The notes beneath the pieces are model-generated. The model made no database searches and was not told where the DNA came from. It worked only from the letters and a program-made list of their open reading frames with translations. A stretch of 64,000 bases of DNA. Origin: Desulfuromonadales bacterium. Its GTDB lineage: Bacteria; Desulfobacterota; Desulfuromonadia; Desulfuromonadales; Geopsychrobacteraceae. Shown one piece after another: positions 20,834-30,684 of this stretch. The number at the start of each line of letters is the position of its first letter. Position 1 is the first letter of the stretch. Position numbers and translations under genes: made by a program. The stretch lies in assembly GCA_019429255.1 (NCBI GenBank), contig JAHYIY010000010.1, positions 1-64,000 of the forward strand, given 5' to 3'.

Positions 20834-21685
20834 TTATGTCCCCAGCAATTGTTCAACCAGTCTGGTCAGATCTGCATTGTCGTGGTAATAAATTTCTATT
20901 TTGCCGCCGCGTCTTTTATCAACAAGCTTTACTTGTGTTCCCAGATGGATTTCAAGTTCATTTTCAAGTCCACAGATTTCAGGACTTTTTGCTGTTTCAG
21001 TTTTAACCTTAGGAGCGCCATTAAAGCTTTTTATTTTTTTAATCAGTTTTTCGGTCTCTCTGACCGACAGTTTTTTTCTGATGATCTCGTTGCCGGCCTC
21101 AATGACATCCTCATCCTGCTCAAGGGACAAGAGAGCCCTCGCATGTCCCATGCTCAGTTGGCCCGCTATCACCATCTCCTTGATTTTCTCCGGCAATCGC
21201 AACAACCTCAGGGCGTTAGCCACTGTACTTCGATCTTTTCCAACTCGTTGAGCTACGTCTTCCTGGGAGAGATCAAAGGTGGCAACAAGATAACGATAGG
21301 CTTCGGCTTCTTCCAGGGGATTCAGATCTTCGCGTTGAATATTTTCAATCAGCGCTATTTCCAAAGCGTGATTTTCACTGACATCCTGAATGACGACGGG
21401 GACCCTGTCCAAACCGGCCTTTTGAGCTGCGCGCCAGCGTCTTTCTCCAGCGATGATCTGATAGCGGTCTCCTTGCTGGCGCACAACAAGGGGTTGAATA
21501 ACCCCTTTTTCCTTGATTGACGCAATCAGTTCCGCCATTTTTTTATCGTCAAAGTTTTTGCGTGGTTGTCTTGAATGGGGCTGCAGTTCTTCTATTGGAC
21601 AGGAAAAATATTTCTTCCCTCCTTCTTGAGCGGCAGAACTGATCAGCGCACCGATCCCCCTACCAAGAACCGGTCTTTTAGCCAT
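20834..21685 (-). CDS. parB: Chromosome partitioning protein ParB
   Basis: CTP-dependent clamp that loads at parS and spreads. Of 283 residues, 25-120 form the CTPase domain with box II GERRWRAAQKAGL and ENIQREDLNPLEEAEAYRYL. The helix-turn-helix for parS follows (LSQEDVAQRVGKDRSTVANALRLLRLP), then a C-terminal dimerisation domain. Start overlaps the parA stop by eight bases. Its binding site, a consensus parS, is at 25298-25313. Confidence 0.97.
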   Translation of the reverse strand: MAKRPVLGRGIGALISSAAQEGGKKYFSCPIEELQPHSRQPRKNFDDKKMAELIASIKEKGVIQPLVVRQQGDRYQIIAGERRWRAAQKAGLDRVPVVIQDVSENHALEIALIENIQREDLNPLEEAEAYRYLVATFDLSQEDVAQRVGKDRSTVANALRLLRLPEKIKEMVIAGQLSMGHARALLSLEQDEDVIEAGNEIIRKKLSVRETEKLIKKIKSFNGAPKVKTETAKSPEICGLENELEIHLGTQVKLVDKRRGGKIEIYYHDNADLTRLVEQLLGT

Positions 21686-22448
21686 GGCTTCCTCCTGCCA
21701 ACAATTCGCCCGCTAAATCGATATAGGCCTGTGCCCCACGGGATGCAATATCATAAAGAAGAGCCGGTTTGCCATAACTTGGGGCCTCCGACAAACGGAC
21801 GTTACGTGGCACAATGACGGTAAATACTTTACTACCAAAATGTTGACGGATTTCCTGACTAACTTGATGACATAGGTTGTTTCTGCCATCAAACATGGTA
21901 AGAAGAATTCCTTCCAGCACAAGTCGTTTATTCAATTCCTGCTGTACCAACCTGATCGTCTGGGTTATCTGCCCGAGCCCTTCCATGGCATAAAATTCGC
22001 ACTGAAGAGGAACCAAAACAGAATCGGCAGCAGCTAGTGAATTAATCGTCAATAGTCCCAGAGAGGGTGGGCAATCAATAATGATATATTCATATTGTGA
22101 GCGGATTTCATCCAGGGCACCCTTGAGCTGCTGTTCACGATTTTCTGTATCAATCAATTCGATTTCTGCACCGATTAAGTCAGTATTAGATGGTAGCACA
22201 TCCAAAAACTCCAACTCAGTGCGACAAACAACCTCTGATGCTTTTTTTTCTCCCAGCAGAACACTATAAACCGTTGATATCACATTGATTTTGTCAACCC
22301 CAAGACCACTGCAGGCATTTGCCTGCGGATCCATATCTATCAGCAATGTGCGTTTTTCCGCTGCAGCCAAGGAGGCTGAAAGATTAACTGCGGTGGTTGT
22401 TTTACCTACTCCACCTTTTTGATTTGCTATAGCGATAATCCTGGCCAC
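21678..22448 (-). CDS. parA: Chromosome partitioning ATPase ParA/Soj
   Basis: A 256-residue deviant-Walker ATPase that moves ParB-parS complexes along the nucleoid. KGGVGKTTTAVNLSASLA carries the signature lysine of the class; DMDPQANACSGLG, IIDCPPSLGLLT and the surface helix region are standard. Translation starts at GTG with GAGGAG upstream. It heads a parA-parB-bactofilin unit after a 314-base gap behind rsmG. Confidence 0.97.
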   Translation of the reverse strand: MARIIAIANQKGGVGKTTTAVNLSASLAAAEKRTLLIDMDPQANACSGLGVDKINVISTVYSVLLGEKKASEVVCRTELEFLDVLPSNTDLIGAEIELIDTENREQQLKGALDEIRSQYEYIIIDCPPSLGLLTINSLAAADSVLVPLQCEFYAMEGLGQITQTIRLVQQELNKRLVLEGILLTMFDGRNNLCHQVSQEIRQHFGSKVFTVIVPRNVRLSEAPSYGKPALLYDIASRGAQAYIDLAGELLAGGSHG

Positions 22449-22762
22449 GTTGGATTCTCCTCATTCCTGAACAACTCAGCAGGGCAGATTACCATAAAAC
22501 TATTATTCTTTCAGCTTAAAGATTGTGTAATTATTCAGCAACCGATACGGCAGTGTGGGCCTGCAGTTGATAACACCTGAAGGCAACTTCTATACTGTCA
22601 ATCCTGCGTGTTTTTGGATGGAATCCGGCTTTTATTTCTGGATCCCCGACAAAAGCACGCGGGAATGACAACATGTCCCGGCATGCTGAATAGTTACATG
22701 ACTGTTTTATTTCATTCCTTGATAACTATCTTGATCAGATTATCACTGCATAAGCCGTTGGC
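22449..22762. other. Intergenic region upstream of parA with REP-like repeat
   Basis: No gene seen. The middle contains a 31-base segment (22640-22670) shared with 49409-49439, ending in GCACGCGGGAATGACA. The part next to parA is AT-rich and probably carries the parAB promoter, though no clear -35/-10 pair was identified. Confidence 0.5.
22640..22670 (+). repeat. REP-like repeat C, copy 1
   Basis: A 31-base segment starting GGATCCCC and ending GCACGCGGGAATGACA matches 49409-49439 at 26 of 31 positions by my count. The type is common in intergenic DNA of many proteobacteria. Confidence 0.6.
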
Positions 22763-23419
22763 CTATTCGCTCTTTTTGACAATGCGCAGCAAGCATCTTT
22801 CAGCACCCGAAAAGGGAAGTTGGTATTTTATTCCACATATGGGAATATCGTACCAGCCTTGCCATTTGTTTTTAACAGCAAACAATTCTTCCTCCCCCTC
22901 TGGTCCCTTCATGGCGATCAGCATTCCGCCCGGTTTAATAACTGGTAAGGCCATCTTCAAGAGATCGTTCACATCGGCAACGGCCCGCGCAACCACTACA
23001 TCAAACCCCTGCCACGCTGGGTTGATCCTGGTTATTTCTTCAATGCGCGCACACTCGATCTCGAGGTTTTTTATTCTCAACAGTCTTTTTACGTGCTTCT
23101 GAAAGTTAATTTTTTTACCTACACTATCAAGGGAATAGAAGGTTTTCTGTGGCATCGCCAGGGCAAGGGGAATTACCGGGAGTCCGGCACCAGAGCCCAT
23201 ATCCAAAACTCGAAATTGGTCCCCCAACAATCCTACCAGTACCAGTGAGTCGAGCAGGTGCTTCTCGACAACTTCATCCATTGTTCTGATAGAAGTCAGG
23301 TTGATCTTGTCATTCCAACGCAACAACTCCTCGGCAAACAGTATCAGACGATCAACCAGTTGAACATCCACTCCGTCGATACCAAGAAGTCCTGCACCCC
23401 TTTTTAATCTATTTTTCAC
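22763..23419 (-). CDS. rsmG: 16S rRNA (guanine527-N7)-methyltransferase
   Basis: S-adenosylmethionine-dependent methyltransferase acting on helix 18 of 16S rRNA, 218 residues. RWNDKINLTSIR, VLDMGSGAGLPVIPLALAMP (AdoMet motif I), ARIEEI and DVVVARAVADVNDLLKMALPVIKPGGMLIAMKGP match the family. Start is GTG and overlaps the end of mnmG by 11 bases. Neighbour order mnmG-rsmG-parA is ancestral in bacteria. Confidence 0.95.
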   Translation of the reverse strand: MKNRLKRGAGLLGIDGVDVQLVDRLILFAEELLRWNDKINLTSIRTMDEVVEKHLLDSLVLVGLLGDQFRVLDMGSGAGLPVIPLALAMPQKTFYSLDSVGKKINFQKHVKRLLRIKNLEIECARIEEITRINPAWQGFDVVVARAVADVNDLLKMALPVIKPGGMLIAMKGPEGEEELFAVKNKWQGWYDIPICGIKYQLPFSGAERCLLRIVKKSE

Positions 23420-25283
23420 GCGATTTTTTTCTCAAGTAGACACTTAAAACAGCTACCGCGGCGGGCGTTATTCCCTGTATACGACCTGCCTGACCGAGGC
23501 TTGTGGGACGATATTTCATCAGTTTTTCTCTGACCTCAGAAGATAGGCTCGCGACCTTTTCATAATCGATATCATCCGGAATAATCACCTTTTCGTATCC
23601 TACGAAACGTTCTACCTGTTCGATCTGGCGAGCTATATACCCTTCATATTTGATTGATATTTCGACTTGTTCAAGAACTTTTTCCGGGAGAAGTGTCATT
23701 TCGGGTATTTGTTCACTGATTGTTCGGATAGAGATGTCAGGCCTTCTGATAATTTGTTCGAGCGTTACGCCACTCTTTAATTCACCAAGCCCAAACAGGC
23801 TGCACAATCTATCATCCTTGCTGGTTATTTTGGTCTCCCTACAAAGTTCATATGCTTTTTCTATTAACCCAGTCTTCTCCTGGTAACGTCGCCAGCGCTC
23901 ATCGCTCACCAAGCCAACATACCTACCCAACTCAGTCAAACGCAGGTCGGCGTTATCTTCACGTAATAATAATCGGTATTCTGCTCGTGAAGTGAACATA
24001 CGGTAGGGTTCTGTCGTGTCTTGAGTAATCAAGTCGTCGATCATGACGCCGAGATAACCCTGATCTCTTCTTATTATCAGCGGATCTTGTTCACGACATT
24101 GCAAGGCGGCGTTAATTCCTGCCAGCAAACCCTGCCCAGCCGCCTCTTCATATCCGGATGTTCCATTTATTTGTCCAGCATGAAACAACCCCGAAATCTC
24201 GCGGGCTTCCAATGTCGCTTTAATTTGGCGCGGTTCCACAAAGTCATACTCTATGGCATACCCTGGACGCATGATTTCGACTTGTTCAAACCCAACCATG
24301 GAGCGAAAATATTGTAGTTGAACGTCCGCCGGTAACGACGTCGACAGTCCACTTGGATACATCTCTGCCCCCTTGATTCCTTCCGGCTCAACAAATGATT
24401 GATGGCTTGCTTTGTCAGGGAAGCGGATAACCTTATCCTCAATCGATGGACAGTATCTTGGCCCTATACCTTCGATAACACCAGCATATAAGGGTGATTT
24501 ATGAATGTTGCTGCGGATGATGTCGTGCGTCTTCTCGTTTGTGTTGGCAATATAACAATCCACCTGGTGACGCTCTATCTTATCATTCATAAATGAAAAC
24601 GGTCGTATTATTGCATCTCCCGGCTGCCTTTCAAGCTTGGAAAAATCGATTGAGCGCGAAGACAGCCTCGCCGGTGTTCCGGTTTTTAACCTTCCAACGG
24701 TGAAACCCAGAGAGCGCAGACAGTTTGATATTTTTTCCGCCGACGGCTCTCCGGCCCTGCCCCCCGAATAATTTTTCATTCCCACGTGGATCAAACCGCG
24801 CATGAAGGTTCCAGTTGTCAAAATAACCGATCGACCAAGAAAATCTAGTCCCTCGCGCGTTTTAACACCCACAACCCTATAATTTTTAACTATGATCTCT
24901 TCTACTACACCCTGCTTCAAATCAAGATTCTCAGTTGACTCCAAAACCAGCTTCATTCTGGCACTATAAGCCATCCTATCTGCTTGTGCTCTCCCTGCCC
25001 TAACAGCTGGACCCTTGCGCATATTCAGTCGGCGAAACTGAATTCCTGTCTCATCTATATTCAACCCCATCTCGCCACCCATTGCATCTACTTCGTGAAC
25101 GAGGTGACCCTTTGCCAAACCTCCTATTGATGGATTACATGACATCTGGGCAACCATATCCAAACCCATCGTCAACAACAGAGTAGAACATCCCATGCGC
25201 GCAGCGGCAAGTGCAGCCTCACACCCGGCATGGCCGGCTCCGACAACAATAACCTGATATTTTTTTCCGTACCCTGCCATCAC
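23409..25283 (-). CDS. mnmG: tRNA uridine-5-carboxymethylaminomethyl synthesis protein MnmG
   Basis: FAD-dependent partner of MnmE that modifies U34 of tRNAs. The 624 residues begin with the FAD loop VVGAGHAGCEAALAAARMGCSTLLLTM. CNPSIGG, GTFMRGLIHVG, RLKTGTPARL, GRYCPSIEDK-type and SRAEYRLLLREDNADLRL follow, and the helical MnmE-binding tail ends SLGQAGRIQGITPAAVAVL. Two adjacent methionine codons are possible starts. The downstream neighbour is rsmG, the upstream neighbour mnmE, with a parS site in the 33-base gap. Confidence 0.97.
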   Translation of the reverse strand: MMAGYGKKYQVIVVGAGHAGCEAALAAARMGCSTLLLTMGLDMVAQMSCNPSIGGLAKGHLVHEVDAMGGEMGLNIDETGIQFRRLNMRKGPAVRAGRAQADRMAYSARMKLVLESTENLDLKQGVVEEIIVKNYRVVGVKTREGLDFLGRSVILTTGTFMRGLIHVGMKNYSGGRAGEPSAEKISNCLRSLGFTVGRLKTGTPARLSSRSIDFSKLERQPGDAIIRPFSFMNDKIERHQVDCYIANTNEKTHDIIRSNIHKSPLYAGVIEGIGPRYCPSIEDKVIRFPDKASHQSFVEPEGIKGAEMYPSGLSTSLPADVQLQYFRSMVGFEQVEIMRPGYAIEYDFVEPRQIKATLEAREISGLFHAGQINGTSGYEEAAGQGLLAGINAALQCREQDPLIIRRDQGYLGVMIDDLITQDTTEPYRMFTSRAEYRLLLREDNADLRLTELGRYVGLVSDERWRRYQEKTGLIEKAYELCRETKITSKDDRLCSLFGLGELKSGVTLEQIIRRPDISIRTISEQIPEMTLLPEKVLEQVEISIKYEGYIARQIEQVERFVGYEKVIIPDDIDYEKVASLSSEVREKLMKYRPTSLGQAGRIQGITPAAVAVLSVYLRKKSREK

Positions 25284-25297
25284 CCACCTACCATTAT

Positions 25298-25313
25298 TGT
25301 TTCACGTGAAACA
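25298..25313. promoter_or_regulatory. Consensus parS centromere site
   Basis: The 16-mer TGTTTCACGTGAAACA is the exact palindromic ParB-binding consensus. It occupies most of the 33-base gap between mnmG and mnmE, about 3.6 kb from parB and 3.8 kb from dnaA. No second copy was found in the window. Confidence 0.95.
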
Positions 25314-25316
25314 AAC

Positions 25317-26681
25317 CTACTTGCCAATACAAAAAGAAGAAAAAATATCATCAAGCACATCTTCTGTAGTAATGCTGCCGGTAACCCTTCCCAGGGAATC
25401 AAGAGCAGAGCGCAAATCAATTGAAAGAAGGTCAAGGTCGACAGATCCAAGGTTGTTAAGGAAGTTTTTTATCGAGGAGACTGACCCGGTCAGTGCTTCA
25501 TAGTGCCGGCGCTCGGTAATATAGGGTGATTCTGAGGAGGGAAGATAATCATTTAACAAAAAGGAGGCGATAGTATCAGTAAGAACATCAATACCATCAC
25601 CGAGCTTAGCAGAAACAGTAACGATAGGACCGGGGAAAAAAGAAAGGTCATGATGTTCCGACAGGAGATCTGACTTATTTACCACCAAAACAACAGGAAC
25701 GGCTGATAAATCCGCAAGAAGAGCCCTAAACTGATCGCACAAAGGTGCGGAACCGTCCAGCATTAGAAGAACCAAATTTGCAATCTTTACCACATTGCGC
25801 GCCCGCCGTACTCCTTCCTGTTCAACAAATTCATCGGAACTGCGCAAGCCCGCCGTATCGACAAGACGAACGTTAATTCCGCCTATCTGCGTTGACTGTT
25901 CTATCAGATCACGAGTGGTTCCAGGAACAGAAGATACAATGGATCGGTCTTGCTGGAGTAAAGCGTTCATAAGCGAACTTTTACCAGCATTAGGAAGTCC
26001 GGCAAGCACAACAGTAGCACCATCATGGACAAATTGTCCTGCACGATACGTATTCATTAGATCAGACATTTGAACATGAAGGTTTTCTGCAGTAGAAAAA
26101 AGTCGATCTAAATTTTCTGTTGGTAGATCTTCCTCAGGGAAATCTATCCAGGCTTCTGTTTGAACCAGAAGATTTTTTATAGTGGCAGAGTAGCTGTGTA
26201 ACTGTCGACTGAGTAAACCGTCAAGTTGTTGCAGAGCAGACCGTCGAGAAAACTCGGATGTAGACTGAATAAGACGAGAAACAGCTTCAGCCTGAACAAG
26301 GTCAATACGCCCATTTAGATACGCACGATAAGTAAATTCCCCAGGATTTGCCAACCGGATATCATTAGCATAAGCCAGTTGTAAAATCCTTCGTACTATC
26401 TGACGACTACCATGACAGTGTACCTCTACAACCGGTTCACATGTATAGGTGCGGGGAGGGTCCATGTATACAACCATTACTTCATCAATATCACTGTCGT
26501 CTTCATCAACAATCCGACCAAGATAAAGATAATGAGATTGGAAATTTTCTATCGGGTTTTTTGTCCGAAAAAAGGATTTTAAAAAGGACAATGCTCTGTA
26601 ACCTGATATGCGTATAACAGCGATACCAGATTCACTAACAGCGGTAGCAGGGGCAATAATAGTATCCTTATCAAGAATCAT
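25317..26681 (-). CDS. mnmE: tRNA modification GTPase MnmE
   Basis: GTPase partner of MnmG, 454 residues. The N-terminal folate-binding domain (DTIIAPATAVSESGIAVIRISG), helical middle, G domain with GLPNAGKSSLMNALLQ, GTTRD, DTAG and NKSD, and the C-terminal zinc/catalytic motif FCIGK are all present. The start is 11 bases from the end of yidC. The jag/khpB gene often found between yidC and mnmE is missing. G+C (about 45% in a sampled line) begins to fall here towards the origin. Confidence 0.96.
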   Translation of the reverse strand: MILDKDTIIAPATAVSESGIAVIRISGYRALSFLKSFFRTKNPIENFQSHYLYLGRIVDEDDSDIDEVMVVYMDPPRTYTCEPVVEVHCHGSRQIVRRILQLAYANDIRLANPGEFTYRAYLNGRIDLVQAEAVSRLIQSTSEFSRRSALQQLDGLLSRQLHSYSATIKNLLVQTEAWIDFPEEDLPTENLDRLFSTAENLHVQMSDLMNTYRAGQFVHDGATVVLAGLPNAGKSSLMNALLQQDRSIVSSVPGTTRDLIEQSTQIGGINVRLVDTAGLRSSDEFVEQEGVRRARNVVKIANLVLLMLDGSAPLCDQFRALLADLSAVPVVLVVNKSDLLSEHHDLSFFPGPIVTVSAKLGDGIDVLTDTIASFLLNDYLPSSESPYITERRHYEALTGSVSSIKNFLNNLGSVDLDLLSIDLRSALDSLGRVTGSITTEDVLDDIFSSFCIGK

Positions 26682-26691
26682 GATATGGCTA

Positions 26692-28278
26692 TCATGCCTT
26701 TTGTGCCTGACGACGAATCAACAATTGTTGAAGAATTGTCAGCAAGTTATTAACCAACCAGTAGATAACCAACCCGGCAGGAAAATTAAGAAAAAGGAAG
26801 GTAAAGATAATGGGCATCATCAGCATCACTTTTTCTTGTGTTGGATCAAGGTTGGTTGGCGTTAACTTTTGTTGTAAAAACATGGATGCACCCATGATAA
26901 CGGGAGTGATATAGTAGGGATCTTTGGCAGAAAGATCAGATATCCACAAAATAAAAGGTGCGTGCCGTAACTCTATAGAATCAAGAAGGACCTTATAAAG
27001 CGAGAAAAAAACCGGAATTTGAATCAAAATAGGTAAACAGCCGCCAAGAGGATTAACCTTATTATCACGGTAAAACGACATCATTTCTTGATTTAAGCGT
27101 TGTTTGTCATCAGCATATTTTTCTTTAAGTCTCTTCATTTCCGGCTGCAATTTCTGCATGCCCTGCATAGATTTATAGCTTTTATGCGTAAGGGGCCAGA
27201 AAATCAACTTTATGCATACAGTTAACAAAATAATAGAGAAGCCATAGTTATTGATATAGCCATTAAAAAAAAGAAGAACATTAAAAAGCGGTTTAGCGAG
27301 AAAATGAAAAAAACCGAAGTGAATAGCCTCCTCAAAAGAAGAATTGCTTGACGAAAGATATTCAAGATTTTTTGGACCAAGATAAGCAACATGCTGAAAA
27401 GATTTATTTTGCCCAGGTAAGAGAATAAAAGAGCTGGATGAAAATCTATTCTCAATAAAATCGGGTTCATAGCGTATCAAAACCTGATCTATGTTGCTGT
27501 TAGGATTAAGTACCTGTAAGAAATATTTATCAGTAAATCCCGACCAAACAAAGTCATTGTAAACAACTGAGTTTTTAACAATATCTTTTGGTTTATCTTC
27601 TTTTAATTTATTACCATCAAAAGTAAGTGGGCCTACAAAAGAATAGAAGTCCGATTTTTTATCAGTAGACCAGGGTGTAATTAATGAAATATTATATTTG
27701 CCGGCAAAGTGTTCTTGGTTGTTGTTTTGAATAGTAAAACTAGTATCAATATGGTAGGAGTTTTTATATAACGTAAATGTTTTAATAACAGAAAAACCAT
27801 TGTATTCTGATTGAAAAGTAAGAAGAAGAAAGTCATTTCCGTCGTCAAAGTTTTGATCTCCAATATCAACCAAAGTATAGAAAATATCTTCAGGTAAATT
27901 AAGACCATCTGAAATAAAAGATTTAAAAGAATATGTTTCAAAATTCTGAGAACTTAACAAATAAAAATTAGAGTTTTCACTATTATCATCGGCTTTATAA
28001 TCAGAAAAACTAATACTTTTTATAGATGCGCCTTTTGTAGAAAAGATAATGGTGTAAGTACCACTATTTATTTCAATCAATTTTTCTTCTATTGAATTTG
28101 AATAATCAGTAGAAACAAGTGATTCATTTTGTTTAACAAATGGGGGGTCCACTGCGGGTAAAGTAATATCTGTTGTTTTAACGGTGGGTTGTGGCAGTGG
28201 AGCAGGTGTAAAAAAAAGACTATAACCAGACCATAGCAGTATGATTAGAACGATAGCAATAATAGTTCTATTGTCCAT
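26692..28278 (-). CDS. yidC: Membrane protein insertase YidC
   Basis: Inner-membrane insertase acting with or without SecYEG. The 528-residue gram-negative form has an N-terminal anchor ([19 protein letters not shown]), a large periplasmic P1 domain and five C-terminal membrane segments with [49 protein letters not shown] and [20 protein letters not shown]. The start has AGGAT nine bases upstream; a longer frame begins within yidD without a site. Codon use is strongly AT-biased (15 G/C in a sampled 60-base line). Confidence 0.96.
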   Translation of the reverse strand: MDNRTIIAIVLIILLWSGYSLFFTPAPLPQPTVKTTDITLPAVDPPFVKQNESLVSTDYSNSIEEKLIEINSGTYTIIFSTKGASIKSISFSDYKADDNSENSNFYLLSSQNFETYSFKSFISDGLNLPEDIFYTLVDIGDQNFDDGNDFLLLTFQSEYNGFSVIKTFTLYKNSYHIDTSFTIQNNNQEHFAGKYNISLITPWSTDKKSDFYSFVGPLTFDGNKLKEDKPKDIVKNSVVYNDFVWSGFTDKYFLQVLNPNSNIDQVLIRYEPDFIENRFSSSSFILLPGQNKSFQHVAYLGPKNLEYLSSSNSSFEEAIHFGFFHFLAKPLFNVLLFFNGYINNYGFSIILLTVCIKLIFWPLTHKSYKSMQGMQKLQPEMKRLKEKYADDKQRLNQEMMSFYRDNKVNPLGGCLPILIQIPVFFSLYKVLLDSIELRHAPFILWISDLSAKDPYYITPVIMGASMFLQQKLTPTNLDPTQEKVMLMMPIIFTFLFLNFPAGLVIYWLVNNLLTILQQLLIRRQAQKA

Positions 28279-28537
28279 TATTTCGTATCCTAATTTTGTG
28301 ATGAGGGACCGGATCAAAACCACCGGGGTGGAATGGATGGCATTTGATAATCCTTATTAAGGAATAATACAAACCTTTAAATATTCCATGTATAATTAAT
28401 GCTTCACGTACATAGGAAGAACAAGAAGGATAAAAACGGCAGCAATTTTGTTTAAGGGGAGAGATTAGATATTTATAAATATCTATTAAGTAGATGAAAG
28501 GAAATACAAGTAATTTACTTGATCGAGAAAAGTTCAT
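28268..28537 (-). CDS. yidD: Membrane protein insertion efficiency factor YidD
   Basis: Small 89-residue accessory of the YidC pathway. The family signature is intact: [26 protein letters not shown] and [13 protein letters not shown] hydrophobic N-terminal helix associates with the membrane. The gene overlaps rnpA by 23 bases at its start and yidC by 11 at its end, so translation is tightly packed. Confidence 0.93.
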   Translation of the reverse strand: MNFSRSSKLLVFPFIYLIDIYKYLISPLKQNCCRFYPSCSSYVREALIIHGIFKGLYYSLIRIIKCHPFHPGGFDPVPHHKIRIRNNGQ

Positions 28538-28847
28538 CTAATTCATTTTTTACAAAAATTGTGTTTTGTTTAGTAAAAGGGCGCCTTACAATCAAGACAA
28601 AATCAAAGTTTTTTAAATTATGCTGATTCAATCTAAAAAACTCTCTTAAAAACCGCTTAATATAGTTCCTCTTAACAGCATTGCCATTTTTCCGACTTAC
28701 AGTAAGACCAAGACGAGTAACACCTTCCAGGTTATGTTTAAATAAAAGAACAAAATGGGGTGATTTTTTTCTGCACCCCACTTTTTCCGTATACCTGAAA
28801 TCTCGCGGTTTAAGTAAACGATTTCTCTTAAGAAAAAAAAAGTTCAC
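28515..28847 (-). CDS. rnpA: Ribonuclease P protein component
   Basis: Basic protein subunit that with M1 RNA matures tRNA 5' ends. The RNR signature appears as [26 protein letters not shown]. The 110-residue frame opens with GTG immediately after the rpmH stop, followed by a run of phenylalanine codons. No better start lies nearby, so the exact N-terminus is uncertain. Strong A/T bias. Confidence 0.92.
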   Translation of the reverse strand: MNFFFLKRNRLLKPRDFRYTEKVGCRKKSPHFVLLFKHNLEGVTRLGLTVSRKNGNAVKRNYIKRFLREFFRLNQHNLKNFDFVLIVRRPFTKQNTIFVKNELDELFSIK

Positions 28848-29000
28848 CTATTTTTTAGGAATGCTTGCCGCTAAGCATTTACGTCCCTGGGCACGGCGCC
28901 TGTTAATTGTGGCACGTCCATTTTTGGTTTGCATCCGCTTCCTAAAACCATGGGTACGTTTTCTTTTGATTCGACTAGGCTGAAAAGTTCTCTTCGACAT
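28848..29000 (-). CDS. rpmH: 50S ribosomal protein L34
   Basis: A 50-residue basic protein beginning [19 protein letters not shown] and continuing [22 protein letters not shown], the full L34 pattern, with a slightly extended tail (CLAASIPKK). ATG at 29000 follows GGAGATTATCT. First gene of the leftward rpmH-rnpA-yidD-yidC-mnmE-mnmG-rsmG run, divergent from dnaA. Confidence 0.97.
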   Translation of the reverse strand: MSKRTFQPSRIKRKRTHGFRKRMQTKNGRATINRRRAQGRKCLAASIPKK

Positions 29001-29153
29001 AGATAATCTCCTAAAACTGACAAAAGATGAATTTTAGTTGTTTTTTATAAAAAGTCAATAAATTTTGTAAAAAAATTAGCTGGAAGGTAATAAAAAATAA
29101 ATATATAATACTGGGTCGATCTTAAATAAACATTAATAAAAAGAGTGGTAGAA
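29001..29153. other. rpmH-dnaA intergenic region, AT-rich
   Basis: The 153 bases between the divergent rpmH and dnaA genes are very AT-rich with A- and T-tracts. They must hold promoters for both directions. No perfect DnaA box was seen. It is a candidate for part of oriC because gene orientation switches here, but the dnaA-dnaN gap is an alternative. Confidence 0.45.
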
Positions 29154-30503
29154 ATGGAAAAATTTTGGCTTGAGGCTATTCATAGACTTAGTGACGAGAT
29201 AGGCGAGCAAAATAAAAAAACCTGGATAGAACCACTCATTTATTTAAGATGCACAGATGCTTTGTTAATCCTTGAGGCCCCAAATAGATTCATAAAAGAT
29301 TGGTTTATAGATAATTATCAAACAAAAATAGCTAAAAAGTTAAATGAAATAACTGGAAAAAAACTAAAAATTGAAATAAAAATCAATAAGAAAAATGAAA
29401 TTAAAAAAGAAGAAGAATATAAAACAGTAATAGATAATGATAAAAAACAGAAAATAGCTGAAAGAAAAGAAGAATCAATAAAAGTATCAAATATAAACCT
29501 TTTATATACTTTTGATACTTTTGTTTCAGGCCCATCAAATCAATTTGCCCATGCCGCTGCAATGGCTGTAGCTAAAAACCCCGCAACAACTTACAATCCT
29601 CTCTTTATATATGGCGGTGTTGGTCTAGGAAAAACTCATATTATACATTCAATAGGTAATGAAATATTGAAAAGTAATAGAAATTTGAATATTACTTATT
29701 ATTCTTCTGAAAAATTTACTAACGAACTTATAAATTCATTAAGACATGGAAGAATGGAAGAATTTAGAAATAAATTCAGAACTATTGATGTTTTATTAGT
29801 AGATGATATTCAATTTATTGCAGGAAAGAAAAGTACACAGGAGGAATTTTTTCATACATTCAATGCTTTATATGAATCACATAAACAAATTGTAGTAACA
29901 TCAGACAAATTTCCAAAGGAAATTCCTGATTTAGAAGAAAGGCTTAGATCAAGATTTGAATGGGGTCTTATAGCAGATATACAAGAACCAGATACAGAAA
30001 CAAAACAAGCAATATTAAAAATGAAGTCTGAAATAAATAATATAAATATTCCAGAAGATGTAATTTCGTTCCTAGCTAATTCTATAACAAGTAATGTTAG
30101 AGAATTAGAAGGTTATTTGATAAGAATTGGAGCGTATTCAAGTCTTACATCTACTCCAATAAATATAGATATGGCAAAAGACGTTCTCAAAAATATTATA
30201 ACTGAAAATAATAAAGAAATTACAATCGATAGAATTCAAAAAACAGTCGCTGAATACTATCAGATTAAAACCGCAGAAATTAAATCGCAAAAAAGATTGA
30301 AAAACATAGTGTTACCAAGACAAATAGCTATGTATATAAGTAGAAATATGACTAATTTATCTTATCCGGAAATTGGTGATAAATTTGGTGGAAAAGATCA
30401 CTCTACCATTATTCATGCAATTAAAAAAATTGAAGAAAAAATGGCTTCGGATATGAGTCTAAAAATGACTGTTGATAAATTGATGGAAAAGTTGTTGGGA
30501 TAA
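29154..30503 (+). CDS. dnaA: Chromosomal replication initiator DnaA
   Basis: AAA+ initiator, about 449 residues. Domain I (FWLEAIHRLSDEIGEQNKKTWIEPL), a Lys/Glu-rich linker (about 75-115), the ATPase with GGVGLGKTHIIHSIGNE, LLVDDIQFIAGK and the arginine-finger region RLRSRFEWGL, and domain IV with the DnaA-box signature GGKDHSTIIHAIKKIEEKM are all present. A GTG three codons upstream (29145) is an alternative start. Extremely AT-rich for its neighbourhood (11 G/C in a 60-base line), with AAA, AGA, ATA and TTA codons dominating. Confidence 0.97.
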   Translation: MEKFWLEAIHRLSDEIGEQNKKTWIEPLIYLRCTDALLILEAPNRFIKDWFIDNYQTKIAKKLNEITGKKLKIEIKINKKNEIKKEEEYKTVIDNDKKQKIAERKEESIKVSNINLLYTFDTFVSGPSNQFAHAAAMAVAKNPATTYNPLFIYGGVGLGKTHIIHSIGNEILKSNRNLNITYYSSEKFTNELINSLRHGRMEEFRNKFRTIDVLLVDDIQFIAGKKSTQEEFFHTFNALYESHKQIVVTSDKFPKEIPDLEERLRSRFEWGLIADIQEPDTETKQAILKMKSEINNINIPEDVISFLANSITSNVRELEGYLIRIGAYSSLTSTPINIDMAKDVLKNIITENNKEITIDRIQKTVAEYYQIKTAEIKSQKRLKNIVLPRQIAMYISRNMTNLSYPEIGDKFGGKDHSTIIHAIKKIEEKMASDMSLKMTVDKLMEKLLG

Positions 30504-30684
30504 TTTTTTAATAATGAATTTTTATAATATTTGTGTATAGAAAATTATTGTTAATTTATTTAAATTTACAATAATCATTAAATTTAGATGGTTTATAGAG
30601 ATATCAACATATAAACAGGCCCTACTATTACTATTTTAAAAGATATTAAATATAAAAGAAGTATTTCCTGTTGAGGAGTTTTTT
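30504..30684. other. dnaA-dnaN intergenic region, candidate oriC element
   Basis: 181 very AT-rich bases. TGTGTATAG (near 30532) differs from a DnaA box in one base, and ATATCAACA (near 30600) is a weaker match. ATTATTGT and ACAATAAT form an inverted repeat about 16 bases apart (around 30545-30577). Position between dnaA and dnaN is where several bacteria keep the unwinding region. The box count is low, so the assignment is tentative. Confidence 0.4.

Noticed and set aside
22608-23102. 164-codon plus-strand frame
   Set aside because: It is largely antisense to rsmG and starts in a REP-like repeat; no motif.
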